A DNA stretch of 22,065 nt from Methyloligella sp. (GCA_027058255.1 JALUTE010000426.1:1-22065), one strand, 5' to 3'; positions 8,013 through 16,978 are shown, counted from the stretch's first letter. Made by a program: numbers and translations. Notes: generated from the sequence alone by a model not told the origin.

Positions 8013-8771
8013 ATGGCGGATGCGGATGTGGCGGGGGGGGCGGCAGGCGATCCTCTCTATCGCAGGGTCCTCCTGAAGCTCTCGGGCGAGGCCTTGATGG
8101 GGGCGGGCGCCTACGGGGTGGACGTTTCCACCGCGGCGCGCATCGGCCGTGACATCCGCGCGGCGGTCCGCATGGGAGTCCAGCTCGCGCTCGTCGTCGG
8201 CGGCGGCAACATCTTCCGCGGCCTCTCCGGCGCCGCCCAGGGCATGGACCGCGCCAATGCCGACTATATGGGCATGCTGGCGACGGTGATGAACGCGCTG
8301 GCCATGCAGAACGTGCTCGAGGAGATGGGTGTCCCCGCGCGCGTCCTCTCCGCGATCCCCATGCCGACCGTCTGCGAGCCCTTCGCCCGCGCCCGCGCCC
8401 TGCGCCATCTCGAGAAAGGGCGCGTGGTGATCTTCGCGGCCGGGACGGGCAATCCCTTCTTCACCACCGATACGGCGGCGGCGCTGCGCGCTGCGGAGAT
8501 GGGCTGCGATGCGCTCATCAAGGCCACCAAGGTGGACGGGGTCTATTCCGCCGACCCGCAGACGACGCCCGATGCCGAGCGCTATGAGGCGCTGACCTAT
8601 TCCGACGTCCTCGCCCGCGATCTTGCAGTGATGGACGGTGCGGCGATCGCGCTTGCCCGCGACAACCATATTCCGATAATTGTCTTCTCCATCCGGGAGG
8701 AGGGCAATCTGGCGGCCGTTCTGGCTGGCCGCGGGCGCTGCACGACCATCCGCGATCCGCAGGCGGGGTGA
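8013..8771 (+). CDS. pyrH: Uridylate kinase (UMP kinase), 252 aa
   Basis: Phosphorylates UMP to UDP in pyrimidine nucleotide synthesis; member of the amino-acid kinase fold family. RVLLKLSGEALMG is the phosphate-binding N-terminal motif. GGGNIFRGL, MGMLATVMNALAMQ and GTGNPFFTTDTAAALRAAEM are the expected substrate and nucleotide sites, and ALIKATKVDGVYSADP is the typical late motif. I chose ATG 8013 because GGGAGG lies 7 bases upstream. An in-frame ATG at 7923 falls inside the upstream hairpin. The residues before PLYRRVLLK form a slightly longer Ala/Gly/Asp tail than usual. Confidence 0.97.
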   Translation: MADADVAGGAAGDPLYRRVLLKLSGEALMGAGAYGVDVSTAARIGRDIRAAVRMGVQLALVVGGGNIFRGLSGAAQGMDRANADYMGMLATVMNALAMQNVLEEMGVPARVLSAIPMPTVCEPFARARALRHLEKGRVVIFAAGTGNPFFTTDTAAALRAAEMGCDALIKATKVDGVYSADPQTTPDAERYEALTYSDVLARDLAVMDGAAIALARDNHIPIIVFSIREEGNLAAVLAGRGRCTTIRDPQAG

Positions 8772-8897
8772 CGAACGCGTGCGCGCCGCCCCCGCGAGGA
8801 CGCACTCTGGATCGAAAGGGCGCAGGAGCCCGGCCAGGAGCATCGAGACCGGGGAGGGGCAAGAGGTGCGGCTCTGTACAGTCTGGGAGGACAAGAC

Positions 8898-9461
8898 ATG
8901 ACGGCGGGCAAATTCGATCTGGCCGATATCGAACGGCGGATGAAGGGTGCGGTCTCCGTCCTCAAGAAGGAGTTCGCGGGGCTGCGCACCGGCCGGGCCA
9001 ATGCAAGCCTGCTCGATCCCCTGACAGTCGAGGCCTATGGCTCGCGCATGCCCATCAACCAGGTGGCCACGGTCTCTGTGCCGGAGCCGCGCATGATCGT
9101 CGTGCAGGTCTGGGACAAGTCCCAGGTCGCGGCGGTGGAGAAGGCGATCCGGGAATCCGATCTCGGCCTCAATCCCGTGGTCGATGGACAGATGTTGCGT
9201 CTTCCCATTCCCGAGCTGAACGAGGAACGGCGCCAGGAACTGGTGAAAGTGGCCCACAAATATGCAGAGCAATCCCGCATTGCCGTGCGAAATGTGCGCC
9301 GGGATGGTATGGAAACGCTCAAGCGTCTGGAAAAGAGCCACGAAATCGGCGAGGATGAGCAACACGGCCAGGCGGCCAAGGTTCAGGAGCTTACGGACAA
9401 ATATATCAAGGAAATCGACGAGGCGCTGGCGCACAAGGAAGCCGAGATCATGCAGGTCTGA
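8898..9461 (+). CDS. frr: Ribosome recycling factor, 187 aa
   Basis: Splits post-termination ribosomes together with EF-G. FAGLRTGRANASLLDPLTVEAYG is the family signature, followed by LNPVVDGQMLRLPIPELNEERR. The C-terminal long helix (AHKYAEQSRIAVRNVRRDGM and beyond) is intact, and 187 aa is the standard size. Start ATG 8898 has GGGAGG with a 7-base spacer. It lies 126 bases after pyrH in the usual tsf-pyrH-frr order. Confidence 0.97.
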   Translation: MTAGKFDLADIERRMKGAVSVLKKEFAGLRTGRANASLLDPLTVEAYGSRMPINQVATVSVPEPRMIVVQVWDKSQVAAVEKAIRESDLGLNPVVDGQMLRLPIPELNEERRQELVKVAHKYAEQSRIAVRNVRRDGMETLKRLEKSHEIGEDEQHGQAAKVQELTDKYIKEIDEALAHKEAEIMQV

Positions 9462-9484
9462 GCATGACGCGTCACGCACGACCT

Positions 9485-9509
9485 CTCCGGCAATCCTATT
9501 GAGCCGGGG
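9485..9509 (+). promoter_or_regulatory. Weak hairpin in the frr-uppS gap
   Basis: CTCCGGC (9485-9491) can pair with GCCGGGG (9503-9509), including one G-T wobble, around an 11-base loop, 23 bases after frr. The 10-base perfect palindrome TGACGCGTCA (9465-9474) lies just before it. Nothing else is evident in this 151-base gap. Confidence 0.25.
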
Positions 9510-9612
9510 GAGGAGCATTGGGGGCGGGGCCTTGCGCCGCTCGTCGCGCCGATGGCTCGGCGGCGGTGGGGAGGGCTCCGATTGATGAGGCCGGCGGGCC
9601 TCGAGGTCAGGA

Positions 9613-10389
9613 ATGAAAGCACAGTCAGTTTCGCCGGGCACCCAGGATGGCCCGCGCCCGATCGCCGGCAATCCGGCCATGCCGCGCCATGTGGCGATCA
9701 TCATGGATGGCAATGGGCGCTGGGCCGCGGCGCGGGGCCGCCCGCGCACGGAAGGTCATCGCCAGGGGGTCGAAGCGGTGCGACGGGTGGTGCGCGCGGC
9801 CAAGCTGCTCTCGATCCCCTATCTCACCCTCTACAGCTTTTCGTCCGAGAACTGGTCGCGCCCCGCCTCGGAGATCCGCGATCTCATGGGGTTGCTGAAA
9901 CGCTTCGTGCGCCGGGACCTTGCGGATCTGCACCGGCAGAATGTGTGCATCCGCGTGATCGGAGAGCGCGCGGGGGTGGATGCGGAAATGGTGCGCCTGA
10001 TCGAGGAAGCCGAAAGCCTGACCCGCGACAATGACGGCCTCGTGCTCACCATTGCCTTCAACTATGGCTCGCGCAGCGAGATCGCCAAGGCGGCGCGGCG
10101 CATTGCGCGCAAGGTGGCCAGGGGCGAGCTCGATCCCGACCAGGTCACGCCCGAGCTTTTCTCCAGACATCTGGACACCGCGGGTCTGCCGGATCCCGAT
10201 CTTCTCATCCGCACCAGCGGTGAGGTGCGGCTCTCCAACTTCCTGCTCTGGCAGTGCGCCTATAGCGAGCTCGTCTTCCTGGAGACCTATTGGCCGGACT
10301 TCGATCAGAAGACGCTGGAGGCGGCGATTGCCGAGTATCAGGGGCGCGAGCGGCGCTTCGGGGGGCTTGCGGCGCGCTCGCCGGCTTGA
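9613..10389 (+). CDS. uppS: Isoprenyl transferase, probably undecaprenyl diphosphate synthase, 258 aa
   Basis: Cis-prenyltransferase that extends farnesyl diphosphate with isopentenyl units to undecaprenyl diphosphate, the lipid carrier for peptidoglycan and O-antigen. HVAIIMDGNGRWA contains the catalytic Asp (D32 here, D26 in E. coli). YLTLYSFSSENWSRP and LLIRTSGEVRLSNFLLWQ are the other signature blocks. TSGEVRLSNF has Val where many homologues have a second acidic or Gln residue, a minor variation. Start ATG 9613 has an AGG-rich site; ATG 9679 would still keep the catalytic core but lacks a ribosome site. Confidence 0.95.
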   Translation: MKAQSVSPGTQDGPRPIAGNPAMPRHVAIIMDGNGRWAAARGRPRTEGHRQGVEAVRRVVRAAKLLSIPYLTLYSFSSENWSRPASEIRDLMGLLKRFVRRDLADLHRQNVCIRVIGERAGVDAEMVRLIEEAESLTRDNDGLVLTIAFNYGSRSEIAKAARRIARKVARGELDPDQVTPELFSRHLDTAGLPDPDLLIRTSGEVRLSNFLLWQCAYSELVFLETYWPDFDQKTLEAAIAEYQGRERRFGGLAARSPA

Positions 10390-10400
10390 TCCGCGGGCTT

Positions 10401-10430
10401 GATCGTTGAGAGGGAGACGATCTTTTCTCG
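10401..10430 (+). terminator. Possible weak terminator or attenuator after uppS
   Basis: GATCGT (10401-10406) pairs with ACGATC (10417-10422) around a 10-base loop and is followed at once by TTTTCT, the only hairpin-plus-T-run in the window. It lies 12 bases after the uppS stop. An outer pair GATCCGC (10388-10394) / GCGGATC (10434-10440) encloses it. The 6-bp stem is short, so termination would be partial at best. Confidence 0.35.
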
Positions 10431-10527
10431 CATGCGGATCGGGGGGGGCGGTCGGACGGCGATCTGGCGATGCCGAACGGGGCGACCCCGCCGCCTGCGG
10501 ACGGAAGGTGTGGACCAGGGTGGGAGC

Positions 10528-11418
10528 ATGAGGCAGGGCGCGCAGACCGATGCGAGGGGGGGTGGACCTGCGAAGGTGCGTCTGCCCGGTGCCGCGCCGC
10601 GATCGGAGCTCGCACTGCGGCTGATCTCCGGACTGGTCATGGCAGCCCTCGCCCTGGCGCTCACCTGGGGCGGTGGCTGGTGGTTCGCGGCGCTCGTCGG
10701 CGCGGGGGCGGCGGTGCTGGGCTGGGAATGGGGACGGCTTGTCCGCGGCGTCTCCTTCGATGCGCTCGCGGGTCTGCATATGGCGGTGGGTGTCGCCGCG
10801 ACGGCCTTCGCGACCGCAGGCGCGCTGCTCTGGGGGCTCGCCATCGTGGCGCTCGGGGCGCTCGCCGCTCTCGCCCTTCGCCGGGCCACGGGCGGTGGGG
10901 GCTGGTTCTCGGCGCTCGGCTTTCCCTATACCGGGTTGCCGGCGATCGCGCTCGTCTGGTTGCGGTCCGACGAGACCTTCGGCCTCGCGGCCGTGCTCTT
11001 TCTCTTCGCCGTGGTCTGGACCAGCGACAGCATGGCCTATGCGACGGGCCGCCTCATTGGCGGGCCCAAGCTCTGGCCCCGCGTCTCGCCGGGCAAGACA
11101 TGGGCGGGGCTGGCTGGGGGGACGGCCTCGAGTGCACTCATGGCCTTTGCGTTCGCCCTCGCCCTGGGCGGGCCGGCATCGGCGCTGGCGCTTGCCCTGG
11201 TCGGGCTTTTGCTGGCGCTGGTCTCCCAGGGGGGCGATCTGGTGGAATCGGCCCTGAAGCGCAAATTCGGCATCAAGGATGCGAGCGGGCTCATTCCGGG
11301 CCATGGCGGGCTGCTCGACCGGGTGGACGGGCTGGTGCTCGCGGCCCTGGCGGCGGCTGTGCTCGCTCTGGCGGTCGATCCGGGCCAGCCGGGGGCGGCC
11401 TTGCTGGTCTGGAATTGA
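10528..11418 (+). CDS. cdsA: Phosphatidate cytidylyltransferase (CDP-diglyceride synthase), 296 aa
   Basis: Integral membrane enzyme that makes CDP-diacylglycerol from phosphatidate and CTP, the branch point of phospholipid synthesis. Several hydrophobic helices run from about residue 25 onward. The C-terminal signature is present as ALKRKFGIKDASGLIPGHGG then LLDRVDGL; most homologues have DS where this has DG. ATG 10528 has AGGG 7 bases upstream and gives a normal length. The frame remains open upstream to a TTG at 10399, but that segment is Arg/Gly-rich and unlike the family, so I exclude it. The gene order uppS-cdsA-dxr is conserved. Confidence 0.93.
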   Translation: MRQGAQTDARGGGPAKVRLPGAAPRSELALRLISGLVMAALALALTWGGGWWFAALVGAGAAVLGWEWGRLVRGVSFDALAGLHMAVGVAATAFATAGALLWGLAIVALGALAALALRRATGGGGWFSALGFPYTGLPAIALVWLRSDETFGLAAVLFLFAVVWTSDSMAYATGRLIGGPKLWPRVSPGKTWAGLAGGTASSALMAFAFALALGGPASALALALVGLLLALVSQGGDLVESALKRKFGIKDASGLIPGHGGLLDRVDGLVLAALAAAVLALAVDPGQPGAALLVWN

Positions 11419-11450
11419 GGCGGCGGCAGGAGAGGCAGGAGAGGACGCGG

Positions 11451-12680
11451 ATGGAGATGGCGCAAGGCATGGGTCGACGGGCGGCGGCGCCCCGCGAGGC
11501 GCAGGTCACGCCCCCGCGCACGCTCACCGTGCTGGGTGCGACCGGCTCGATCGGCCTGAGCACGCTCGACCTCGTCGGGCGCGATCCGGACGCCTTCGAG
11601 ATCATCGCCCTGACGGCCCATCGCAATGTGGCGCGGCTGGCGGAGCTGGCGATCGCCCATCGGGCCAGGCTCGCGGTGATCGGCGAGGCGCATCTCTATG
11701 GGGAGCTCAAGGACCGTCTTGCCGGAACCGGCATCGAGGCGGCTGCTGGCACTGAGGCCCTCGTCGAGGCGGCGAGCCGCAAGGCCGACTGCGTCATGGC
11801 CGCCATTGTCGGCGCAGCCGGCCTCGCGCCCACCCTTGCGGCCGTGCGCCAGGGCACGCGCATTGCGCTGGCCAACAAGGAGTGCCTGGTCTCGGCCGGC
11901 ATGGTGTTCATGCAGGCCGTGGCCGAGGCGGGTGCGGCGCTCATTCCGGTCGACTCGGAGCACTCCGCCGCCTTCCAGGCCATTGACGGCGCGCCGGGCG
12001 CGCTGATCGAGCGCATCACGCTGACCGCCTCCGGCGGCCCGTTCCGAAGCTGGAGCCACGCCCAGCTCGCCGCGGCCCGGCCCGAGCAGGCCCTCGCCCA
12101 TCCCACCTGGTCCATGGGCGCCAAGATCAGCATCGATTCGGCGACCCTGATGAACAAGGGGCTGGAGCTCATCGAGGCCTATCATCTCTTCCCCGTCGAG
12201 GCCCATCAGCTCGATGTGGTGGTCCATCCCCAGTCGATCGTCCATTGCCTGGTGAGCTATCGCGACGGCTCGGTCCTGGCGCAGATGGCGGCGCCGGACA
12301 TGCGCACGCCGATTGCCTACGCGCTGGCCTGGCCCTCGCGCATGGACGCGCCCACCGAGCGGCTGGATCTGGTGCGCCTTGCCAGCCTCACCTTCGAGGC
12401 GCCGGACGAGGAGCGCTTTCCCGCCCTGGCGCTGGCCCGCCAGGCCATGGCGGCAGGCGGCGGCGCCTGCACGGTGCTCAACGGCGCCAATGAGATCGCG
12501 GTCGAGGCGTTTCTGGCCGGCGCCATCGGCTTCCTGGATATCGCCGCCCTGGTGGCCGACACCCTGGATGCCGCCGCGGCCAAGGGCTTGTTCGCGCCGG
12601 CGCAGACATTAGATGAGGTTCTGGCACTGGATGGGCAGGCGCGTGCGCTGGCACGATCGTTGCTCGAAGGTTATGGTTAG
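11451..12680 (+). CDS. dxr: 1-deoxy-D-xylulose 5-phosphate reductoisomerase, 409 aa
   Basis: Converts DXP to 2-C-methyl-D-erythritol 4-phosphate, the committed step of the MEP isoprenoid pathway, using NADPH and a divalent metal. GATGSIG starts at residue 29 and binds NADPH. LANKECLVSAG precedes the metal ligands D168 and E170 in PVDSEHSAAFQ. SGGPFRSW is the substrate loop, SMGAKISIDSATLMNKGLEL contains the third metal ligand E239, and HPQSIVH follows. ATG 11451 has AGGAGAGGA upstream; two further in-frame ATGs follow within 20 bases. The gap to cdsA is 32 bases. It feeds isopentenyl diphosphate to the upstream uppS step. Confidence 0.97.
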   Translation: MEMAQGMGRRAAAPREAQVTPPRTLTVLGATGSIGLSTLDLVGRDPDAFEIIALTAHRNVARLAELAIAHRARLAVIGEAHLYGELKDRLAGTGIEAAAGTEALVEAASRKADCVMAAIVGAAGLAPTLAAVRQGTRIALANKECLVSAGMVFMQAVAEAGAALIPVDSEHSAAFQAIDGAPGALIERITLTASGGPFRSWSHAQLAAARPEQALAHPTWSMGAKISIDSATLMNKGLELIEAYHLFPVEAHQLDVVVHPQSIVHCLVSYRDGSVLAQMAAPDMRTPIAYALAWPSRMDAPTERLDLVRLASLTFEAPDEERFPALALARQAMAAGGGACTVLNGANEIAVEAFLAGAIGFLDIAALVADTLDAAAAKGLFAPAQTLDEVLALDGQARALARSLLEGYG

Positions 12681-12744
12681 GTGAGGGCGAAGCGCGTCGC
12701 CGCCTCGCAGGCGATGCGATGGTCTCGCCCGAGGGGGCGCCCGG

Positions 12745-12786
12745 GACGCGTCCGTAAGAACGCGTTCGTGAAAACGCGTTCGTGCA
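12745..12786 (+). repeat. Three tandem 14-bp repeats in the rseP leader
   Basis: The units are GACGCGTCCGTAAG (12745-12758), AACGCGTTCGTGAA (12759-12772) and AACGCGTTCGTGCA (12773-12786). Units 2 and 3 differ at one base. Each contains the short palindrome ACGCGT. They end about 80 bases before the rseP start in the 188-base dxr-rseP gap, where no clear promoter was seen. Confidence 0.7.
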
Positions 12787-12868
12787 ACACATCGCTCTCG
12801 ATGGCCGATGAGCGGCGCCGGCGCCGGGCGCGCCGGTCGCGGGCCGAGCGACAAGGAGACGGAATCGC

Positions 12869-14293
12869 ATGGAGTTTCTCGAGGCACTTGGCGGGTGGGG
12901 CCATTGGTTTCTCACATATCTCTTGCCCTTCCTGTTCGTGCTGACCGTGGTGGTGTTCTTCCACGAGCTCGGCCATTTCCTGGTGGCGCGCTGGTGCGGC
13001 GTGCATGTGCGGGTCTTCTCGATCGGCTTCGGGCGTGAGATCTTCGGCTTCAATGACCGCAAGGGCACGCGCTGGCGGCTCGCCTGGATTCCGCTCGGCG
13101 GCTATGTCAAGTTCCTGGACGACGAGAACGCGGCCAGCGTGCCGGACAGCAAGGCGCGCGAGGCCATGAGCGAGGCGGAGCGCAAGGGCAGCTTCCATGC
13201 CAAGCCGCTCTGGCAGCGCGCCGCGGTCGTGGCCGCGGGGCCGTTCGCCAATTTCCTGCTCGCCATCGTCATTCTGGCCGGCCTCTTCGCCTTCATCGGC
13301 CAGCATTTGCGCATCGCCCGCATCGATTACGTCCAGCCCGGCAGTCCGGCCGCGGCCGCCGGCCTCAAGGCGGGAGACATCGTGCGCAGCATCAACGGCC
13401 GGGAGATCAGCGGGTTCAACGAGCTGCGCCTGATGGAGCGCACCAGCACCGGCTCGCCCCTGCGCATCGTCGTGGAGCGCGACGGCCGGCTGATCGAGGT
13501 GACCGCGACGCCCGAGCCGCGCGAGATCGACACGCCCTATGGGGGGCGGGTGACCGCCGGCGCGCTCGGCATCGAGATCACGCTGCGCCCGCGCATTGGC
13601 GGCGTCCTGCCTGGCGGGGCCGCGGCCGAGGCGGGCCTCAAGCCGGGCGACGAGGTGGTGAGCATCGACGGGCGCCCGGTGACGCGCTTTCGCGATCTCC
13701 AGGAGATCGTGCGCGTGAGCGCGGGCAAGCCTCTGCTCTTCAAGTTGCGCCGCGACGGGCAAGTGATCGAGCGCACCGTCGTGCCCAAGGCGCGCAAGGC
13801 GCCGGGCAAGGGCGAGGGCATGCCCATCGGGTTCGTCGGCATTCAGGCCTGGAGCGACCCGGCGGACTGGACCTACAAGCGCTATGGCCCGATCCAGGCC
13901 CTCTGGAAGGGCACCGAGCAGACATGGTTCATTCTGACCCAGTCGGTCTCCTATGTGGGGCGGCTCTTCACGGGAGCCGAATCGACCGAGCAGCTCGGCG
14001 GGCCGATCCGCATTGCGATGATTTCGGGCGAGGAGGCGAAGGCGGGCCTGCTGAAACTTCTCAATTTCACCGCCTTGATCTCCATAAGCATCGGATTCAT
14101 AAACCTTTTTCCCATTCCGCTGCTCGATGGAGGCCATCTCCTCTTCTATGCGATTGAGGCTTTTAGGGGACAGCCCCTCAGCGAAAGGGTGCAGGAGATC
14201 GGTTTCAGGATTGGCTTGGCACTGGTGCTTATGTTAATGATTTTCGCGACCTGGAACGATCTCATCTATCTGCTGGCCAGGTCGAAAAGCTGA
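12869..14293 (+). CDS. rseP: Site-2 intramembrane metalloprotease RseP/MmpA with two PDZ domains, 474 aa
   Basis: Intramembrane zinc protease that cuts membrane-bound anti-sigma factors or, in Caulobacter (MmpA), PodJ remnants. The zinc site is HELGH (H32, E33, H36) in the first transmembrane helix. PDZ1 spans about residues 145-215 (RIDYVQPGSPAAAAGLKAGD) and PDZ2 about 240-310 (VLPGGAAAEAGLKPGDEVVS). The third zinc ligand is D420 in NLFPIPLLDGGHLL, followed by the last helices. Start ATG 12869 has AAGGAG with a 10-base spacer. It lies 188 bases after dxr and just before bamA, consistent with an outer-membrane-stress role, but no anti-sigma target is encoded in this window. Confidence 0.96.
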   Translation: MEFLEALGGWGHWFLTYLLPFLFVLTVVVFFHELGHFLVARWCGVHVRVFSIGFGREIFGFNDRKGTRWRLAWIPLGGYVKFLDDENAASVPDSKAREAMSEAERKGSFHAKPLWQRAAVVAAGPFANFLLAIVILAGLFAFIGQHLRIARIDYVQPGSPAAAAGLKAGDIVRSINGREISGFNELRLMERTSTGSPLRIVVERDGRLIEVTATPEPREIDTPYGGRVTAGALGIEITLRPRIGGVLPGGAAAEAGLKPGDEVVSIDGRPVTRFRDLQEIVRVSAGKPLLFKLRRDGQVIERTVVPKARKAPGKGEGMPIGFVGIQAWSDPADWTYKRYGPIQALWKGTEQTWFILTQSVSYVGRLFTGAESTEQLGGPIRIAMISGEEAKAGLLKLLNFTALISISIGFINLFPIPLLDGGHLLFYAIEAFRGQPLSERVQEIGFRIGLALVLMLMIFATWNDLIYLLARSKS

Positions 14294-14569
14294 CCCGTAG
14301 GGCGCTGGCGCCAGGAGGTGCCGGTGCCTTGGGGGTGGGGCCGGGGGCGGTTGCCGAGGGATGCGGAACGCCGCGGTTGAGCGCAAGGGCAGCGCAGGGG
14401 TGATGCCATTGCGCCACAGCCAGTGGCGGAACGTATGGGGCGACACGATTCGGCCATATTGCAGTGGCCCGTTCGGCATGTGCCGCGGCGGAGCCATCCG
14501 GGGGATGGGCGTGGACGCTGGCTGCGCAAAAAACAGAGGCAATACAAGAACATGCCTTTGAGAGGGACG
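14294..14569 (+). other. rseP-bamA intergenic region, no confident promoter
   Basis: This 276-base gap has no coding support. No -35/-10 pair with acceptable spacing was found; TTGCGC (14409) with TATGGG (14434) has a 19-base spacer and a poor -10. A small stem pairs AGAGGCA (14535-14541) with TGCCTTT (14553-14559), just before the bamA ribosome binding site. Confidence 0.35.
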
Positions 14570-16888
14570 ATGATGGGCAGGGGGATGAGCCAGGGCGTGC
14601 GCTTCGCTCTGGCGTTGCTGATGGCCGTGCCGGCCGCCGCCGTGATCCTTGCCGGGGGGCAGGTCGCCGTGGCTCAGGCCCAGGGAGTCGTGATCCGCGA
14701 CATTCGGGTCGAAGGCAATCAGCGGGTCGAGCCGGAGACGGTTCGCTCCTATCTGAAATTCGCACCCGGCGATCGCTATGATCCCTATCTCGTGGACCAG
14801 TCGCTCAAGGCGTTGTTCCAGACCGGGCTCTTCTCGGATGTGCGCATCCAGCGCAGCGGGCGAATCGTGATCGTTCGCGTGGTCGAGAACCCGGTGGTCA
14901 ACCGCGTGGCCTTCGAGGGCAATCGCGAGGTCGACGACAAGACCCTGCGCGCCGAGGTGCAACTCAAGACGCGCTCCGTGTTCACGCGCGCCCGCGTCCA
15001 GGCCGATGTGCAGCGCATTCTCGACGTCTATCGCCGCCAGGGTCGCTTCGCTGCCCAGGTCGAGCCCAAGATCATCGAGCTCAGCCACAACCGGGTCAAT
15101 CTCGTCTTCGAGATCACCGAGGGTGTGAGCACCAAGGTCAAGAGCATCAATTTCATCGGCAACCGGGCCTTCTCCGACAGCCAGCTTCGCGACGTGATCA
15201 CCACGGGCGAGACGGGCTGGTTGAGCTTCCTGAAGTCGAACGATATCTACGACCCGGATCGCCTCAATCTCGATCGCGAGCTTCTGCGCCAGTTCTATCT
15301 CAAGAACGGCTATGCGGATTCGCGCATCGTCTCTGCCGTTGCCGACCTCGATCGCGATGGCCAGGGCTTTTTCATCACCTTCACCATCGAGGAAGGCGAG
15401 CTCTACACCTTCGGCGACATTCGCGTGGAGACCAATCTCTCCTCCATCGACACCGCCGCACTGGAGGCGGACCTGCTGACCAAGCCCGGCGAGGTGTACA
15501 ACGCGCTCTATGTCGACAAGTCGATCGAGAAGCTGACCCTTGCGGTCGCCTCCCAGGGCTACGCCTTCGCCCGGGTGCGCCCACGCGCCGATCGCGACCC
15601 CATCGCCCGCACCGTGTCCATCACCTATGTGATCGAGCAGGGGCCGCGGGTCTATATCGAACGTATCAACATCTATGGCAACACCCGCACCCTCGACTAT
15701 GTCATCCGGCGCGAGTTCCGCCTGGCCGAGGGCGATGCTTACAACCGGCTTCTGGTGGAGCGTGCCCGCAAGCGCCTGCTGGCGCTCGGCTTCTTCAAGA
15801 AGGTCACGGTGACGCGGGCGCCGGGCAGCGCCCCCGACCGGATCATTCTCAATGTCAACGTGGTCGAGCAGGCGACGGGTGAGCTCTCCTTCGGCGCCGG
15901 CTATTCCACTGCCGAGGGCGTGATTGGCGACATCTCGATCTCCGAGCGCAACCTGATGGGCAAGGGGCAGTTCCTGCGCCTCAAGCTCGGCGGGAGCACG
16001 CGGCGTTTCCAGATCGACCTCAGCTTCACCGAGCCGCGGTTCCTCGACCGGAATCTCTCGGCCGGGTTCGACGTATTCCACAAGCAGGTCGATCTTGCCA
16101 GCCAGTCCTCCTTCCGCAGCCGCAAGACCGGCGGTGGCCTCCGGCTCGGATTTCCGATTGCCGAGCGGACCTGGATGACGACCCGCTACACCTTCGTTGT
16201 CGACCAGGTCTACGATGTGTCCCCCGGCGCCTCCCTGGCGGTCGCCCAGGCGGCGGGGACCTCCACCGTCTCCTCGGTCGGCTACACCATCGCCTACGAT
16301 ACGCGCAATCATCGGCGCAACCCGACCCGGGGCTACTACGCCACCTTCTCGCAGGACTTCGCCGGGCTGGGTGGCGACGTGCAGTACATCCGCACGGTCG
16401 CGGAGGCGCGCGCCTACTTCCCGCTCTATGAGAAGGTCATCCTGGTGGCCCGCCTTCTGGGCGGCTATATCGAAGGGTGGGGCGGTGACGACGTTCGCCT
16501 GATCGACCTCTTCTACAAGGGGGGCGAGACCGTTCGCGGCTTTGACAGGGCCGGCATCGGACCGCGCGACGCCGTGACGGGGGATGCGCTCGGCGGCAAG
16601 CTCTTCTATGCCGGCACGCTGGAGGTCCGCTTCCCGCTGCCCCTCATCCCGGAGGAGCTGGGCATGGGCGGTGCGGTGTTCGTTGATGCCGGCTCCCTGT
16701 CGAACAATCCCAAGAGCGTCGCCGGCGTCACGGTGCTGGACAGCGACGCCATTCGTGCAACGGCCGGCGTGAGCCTGCTCTGGGCCTCGCCCGTCGGGCC
16801 GCTGCGCGCCGACTATGCCTTCATCCTCGCCTCCGAGGACTACGACAGGGAGCGCCGCTTCCGCTTCGGGGCCTCCACCAAGTTCTGA
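14570..16888 (+). CDS. bamA: Outer membrane protein assembly factor BamA (Omp85), 772 aa
   Basis: Central component of the machine that folds beta-barrel proteins into the outer membrane. A signal peptide covers about residues 1-35, with a likely AVA cleavage site. Five POTRA domains follow; the first begins IRDIRVEGNQRVE and the later ones show IYGNTRTLDYVIRREF. A C-terminal 16-strand barrel follows, with the conserved loop-6 VRGF at 655-658. The protein ends in Phe, as outer-membrane barrels do. The start is uncertain among ATG 14570, 14573 and 14552; the AGAGGGA at 14561-14567 best fits 14570 or 14573. The chaperone gene skp, often placed between bamA and lpxD, is absent here. Confidence 0.96.
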   Translation: MMGRGMSQGVRFALALLMAVPAAAVILAGGQVAVAQAQGVVIRDIRVEGNQRVEPETVRSYLKFAPGDRYDPYLVDQSLKALFQTGLFSDVRIQRSGRIVIVRVVENPVVNRVAFEGNREVDDKTLRAEVQLKTRSVFTRARVQADVQRILDVYRRQGRFAAQVEPKIIELSHNRVNLVFEITEGVSTKVKSINFIGNRAFSDSQLRDVITTGETGWLSFLKSNDIYDPDRLNLDRELLRQFYLKNGYADSRIVSAVADLDRDGQGFFITFTIEEGELYTFGDIRVETNLSSIDTAALEADLLTKPGEVYNALYVDKSIEKLTLAVASQGYAFARVRPRADRDPIARTVSITYVIEQGPRVYIERINIYGNTRTLDYVIRREFRLAEGDAYNRLLVERARKRLLALGFFKKVTVTRAPGSAPDRIILNVNVVEQATGELSFGAGYSTAEGVIGDISISERNLMGKGQFLRLKLGGSTRRFQIDLSFTEPRFLDRNLSAGFDVFHKQVDLASQSSFRSRKTGGGLRLGFPIAERTWMTTRYTFVVDQVYDVSPGASLAVAQAAGTSTVSSVGYTIAYDTRNHRRNPTRGYYATFSQDFAGLGGDVQYIRTVAEARAYFPLYEKVILVARLLGGYIEGWGGDDVRLIDLFYKGGETVRGFDRAGIGPRDAVTGDALGGKLFYAGTLEVRFPLPLIPEELGMGGAVFVDAGSLSNNPKSVAGVTVLDSDAIRATAGVSLLWASPVGPLRADYAFILASEDYDRERRFRFGASTKF

Positions 16889-16959
16889 GGGAGCGGGTAC
16901 GGCCTCGCGCAGCAACCGGTGGAGCAATTGTGCCGGGCGCGCGGGTGAGGGCCGCGCGG

Positions 16960-16978
16960 AGCGCCGTTCGGCGGCGCT
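16960..16978 (+). terminator. GC-rich hairpin downstream of bamA
   Basis: AGCGCCG (16960-16966) and CGGCGCT (16972-16978) form a perfect 7-bp stem with a TTCGG loop, 71 bases after the bamA stop. An outer GCGG/CCGC pairing can extend it. Only TTCT follows, so termination is uncertain, but it precedes a promoter-like TTGACA by 52 bases and may mark an operon boundary. Confidence 0.35.

Noticed and set aside
5229..9749. Minus-strand open frame of 1506 codons spanning rpsB to uppS
   Set aside because: It runs opposite five conserved genes and their gaps, has no recognisable domain and no sensible start. High GC makes stop codons rare on this frame.
14409..14439. TTGCGC ... TATGGG as a bamA promoter, and GGAAC at 14428 as an ECF-sigma site
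   Set aside because: Spacer of 19 bases with a weak -10; no CGTT at the required distance after GGAAC.
14234..16927. Minus-strand open frame of 897 codons opposite bamA
   Set aside because: Shadow of bamA; biased composition and no ribosome site.
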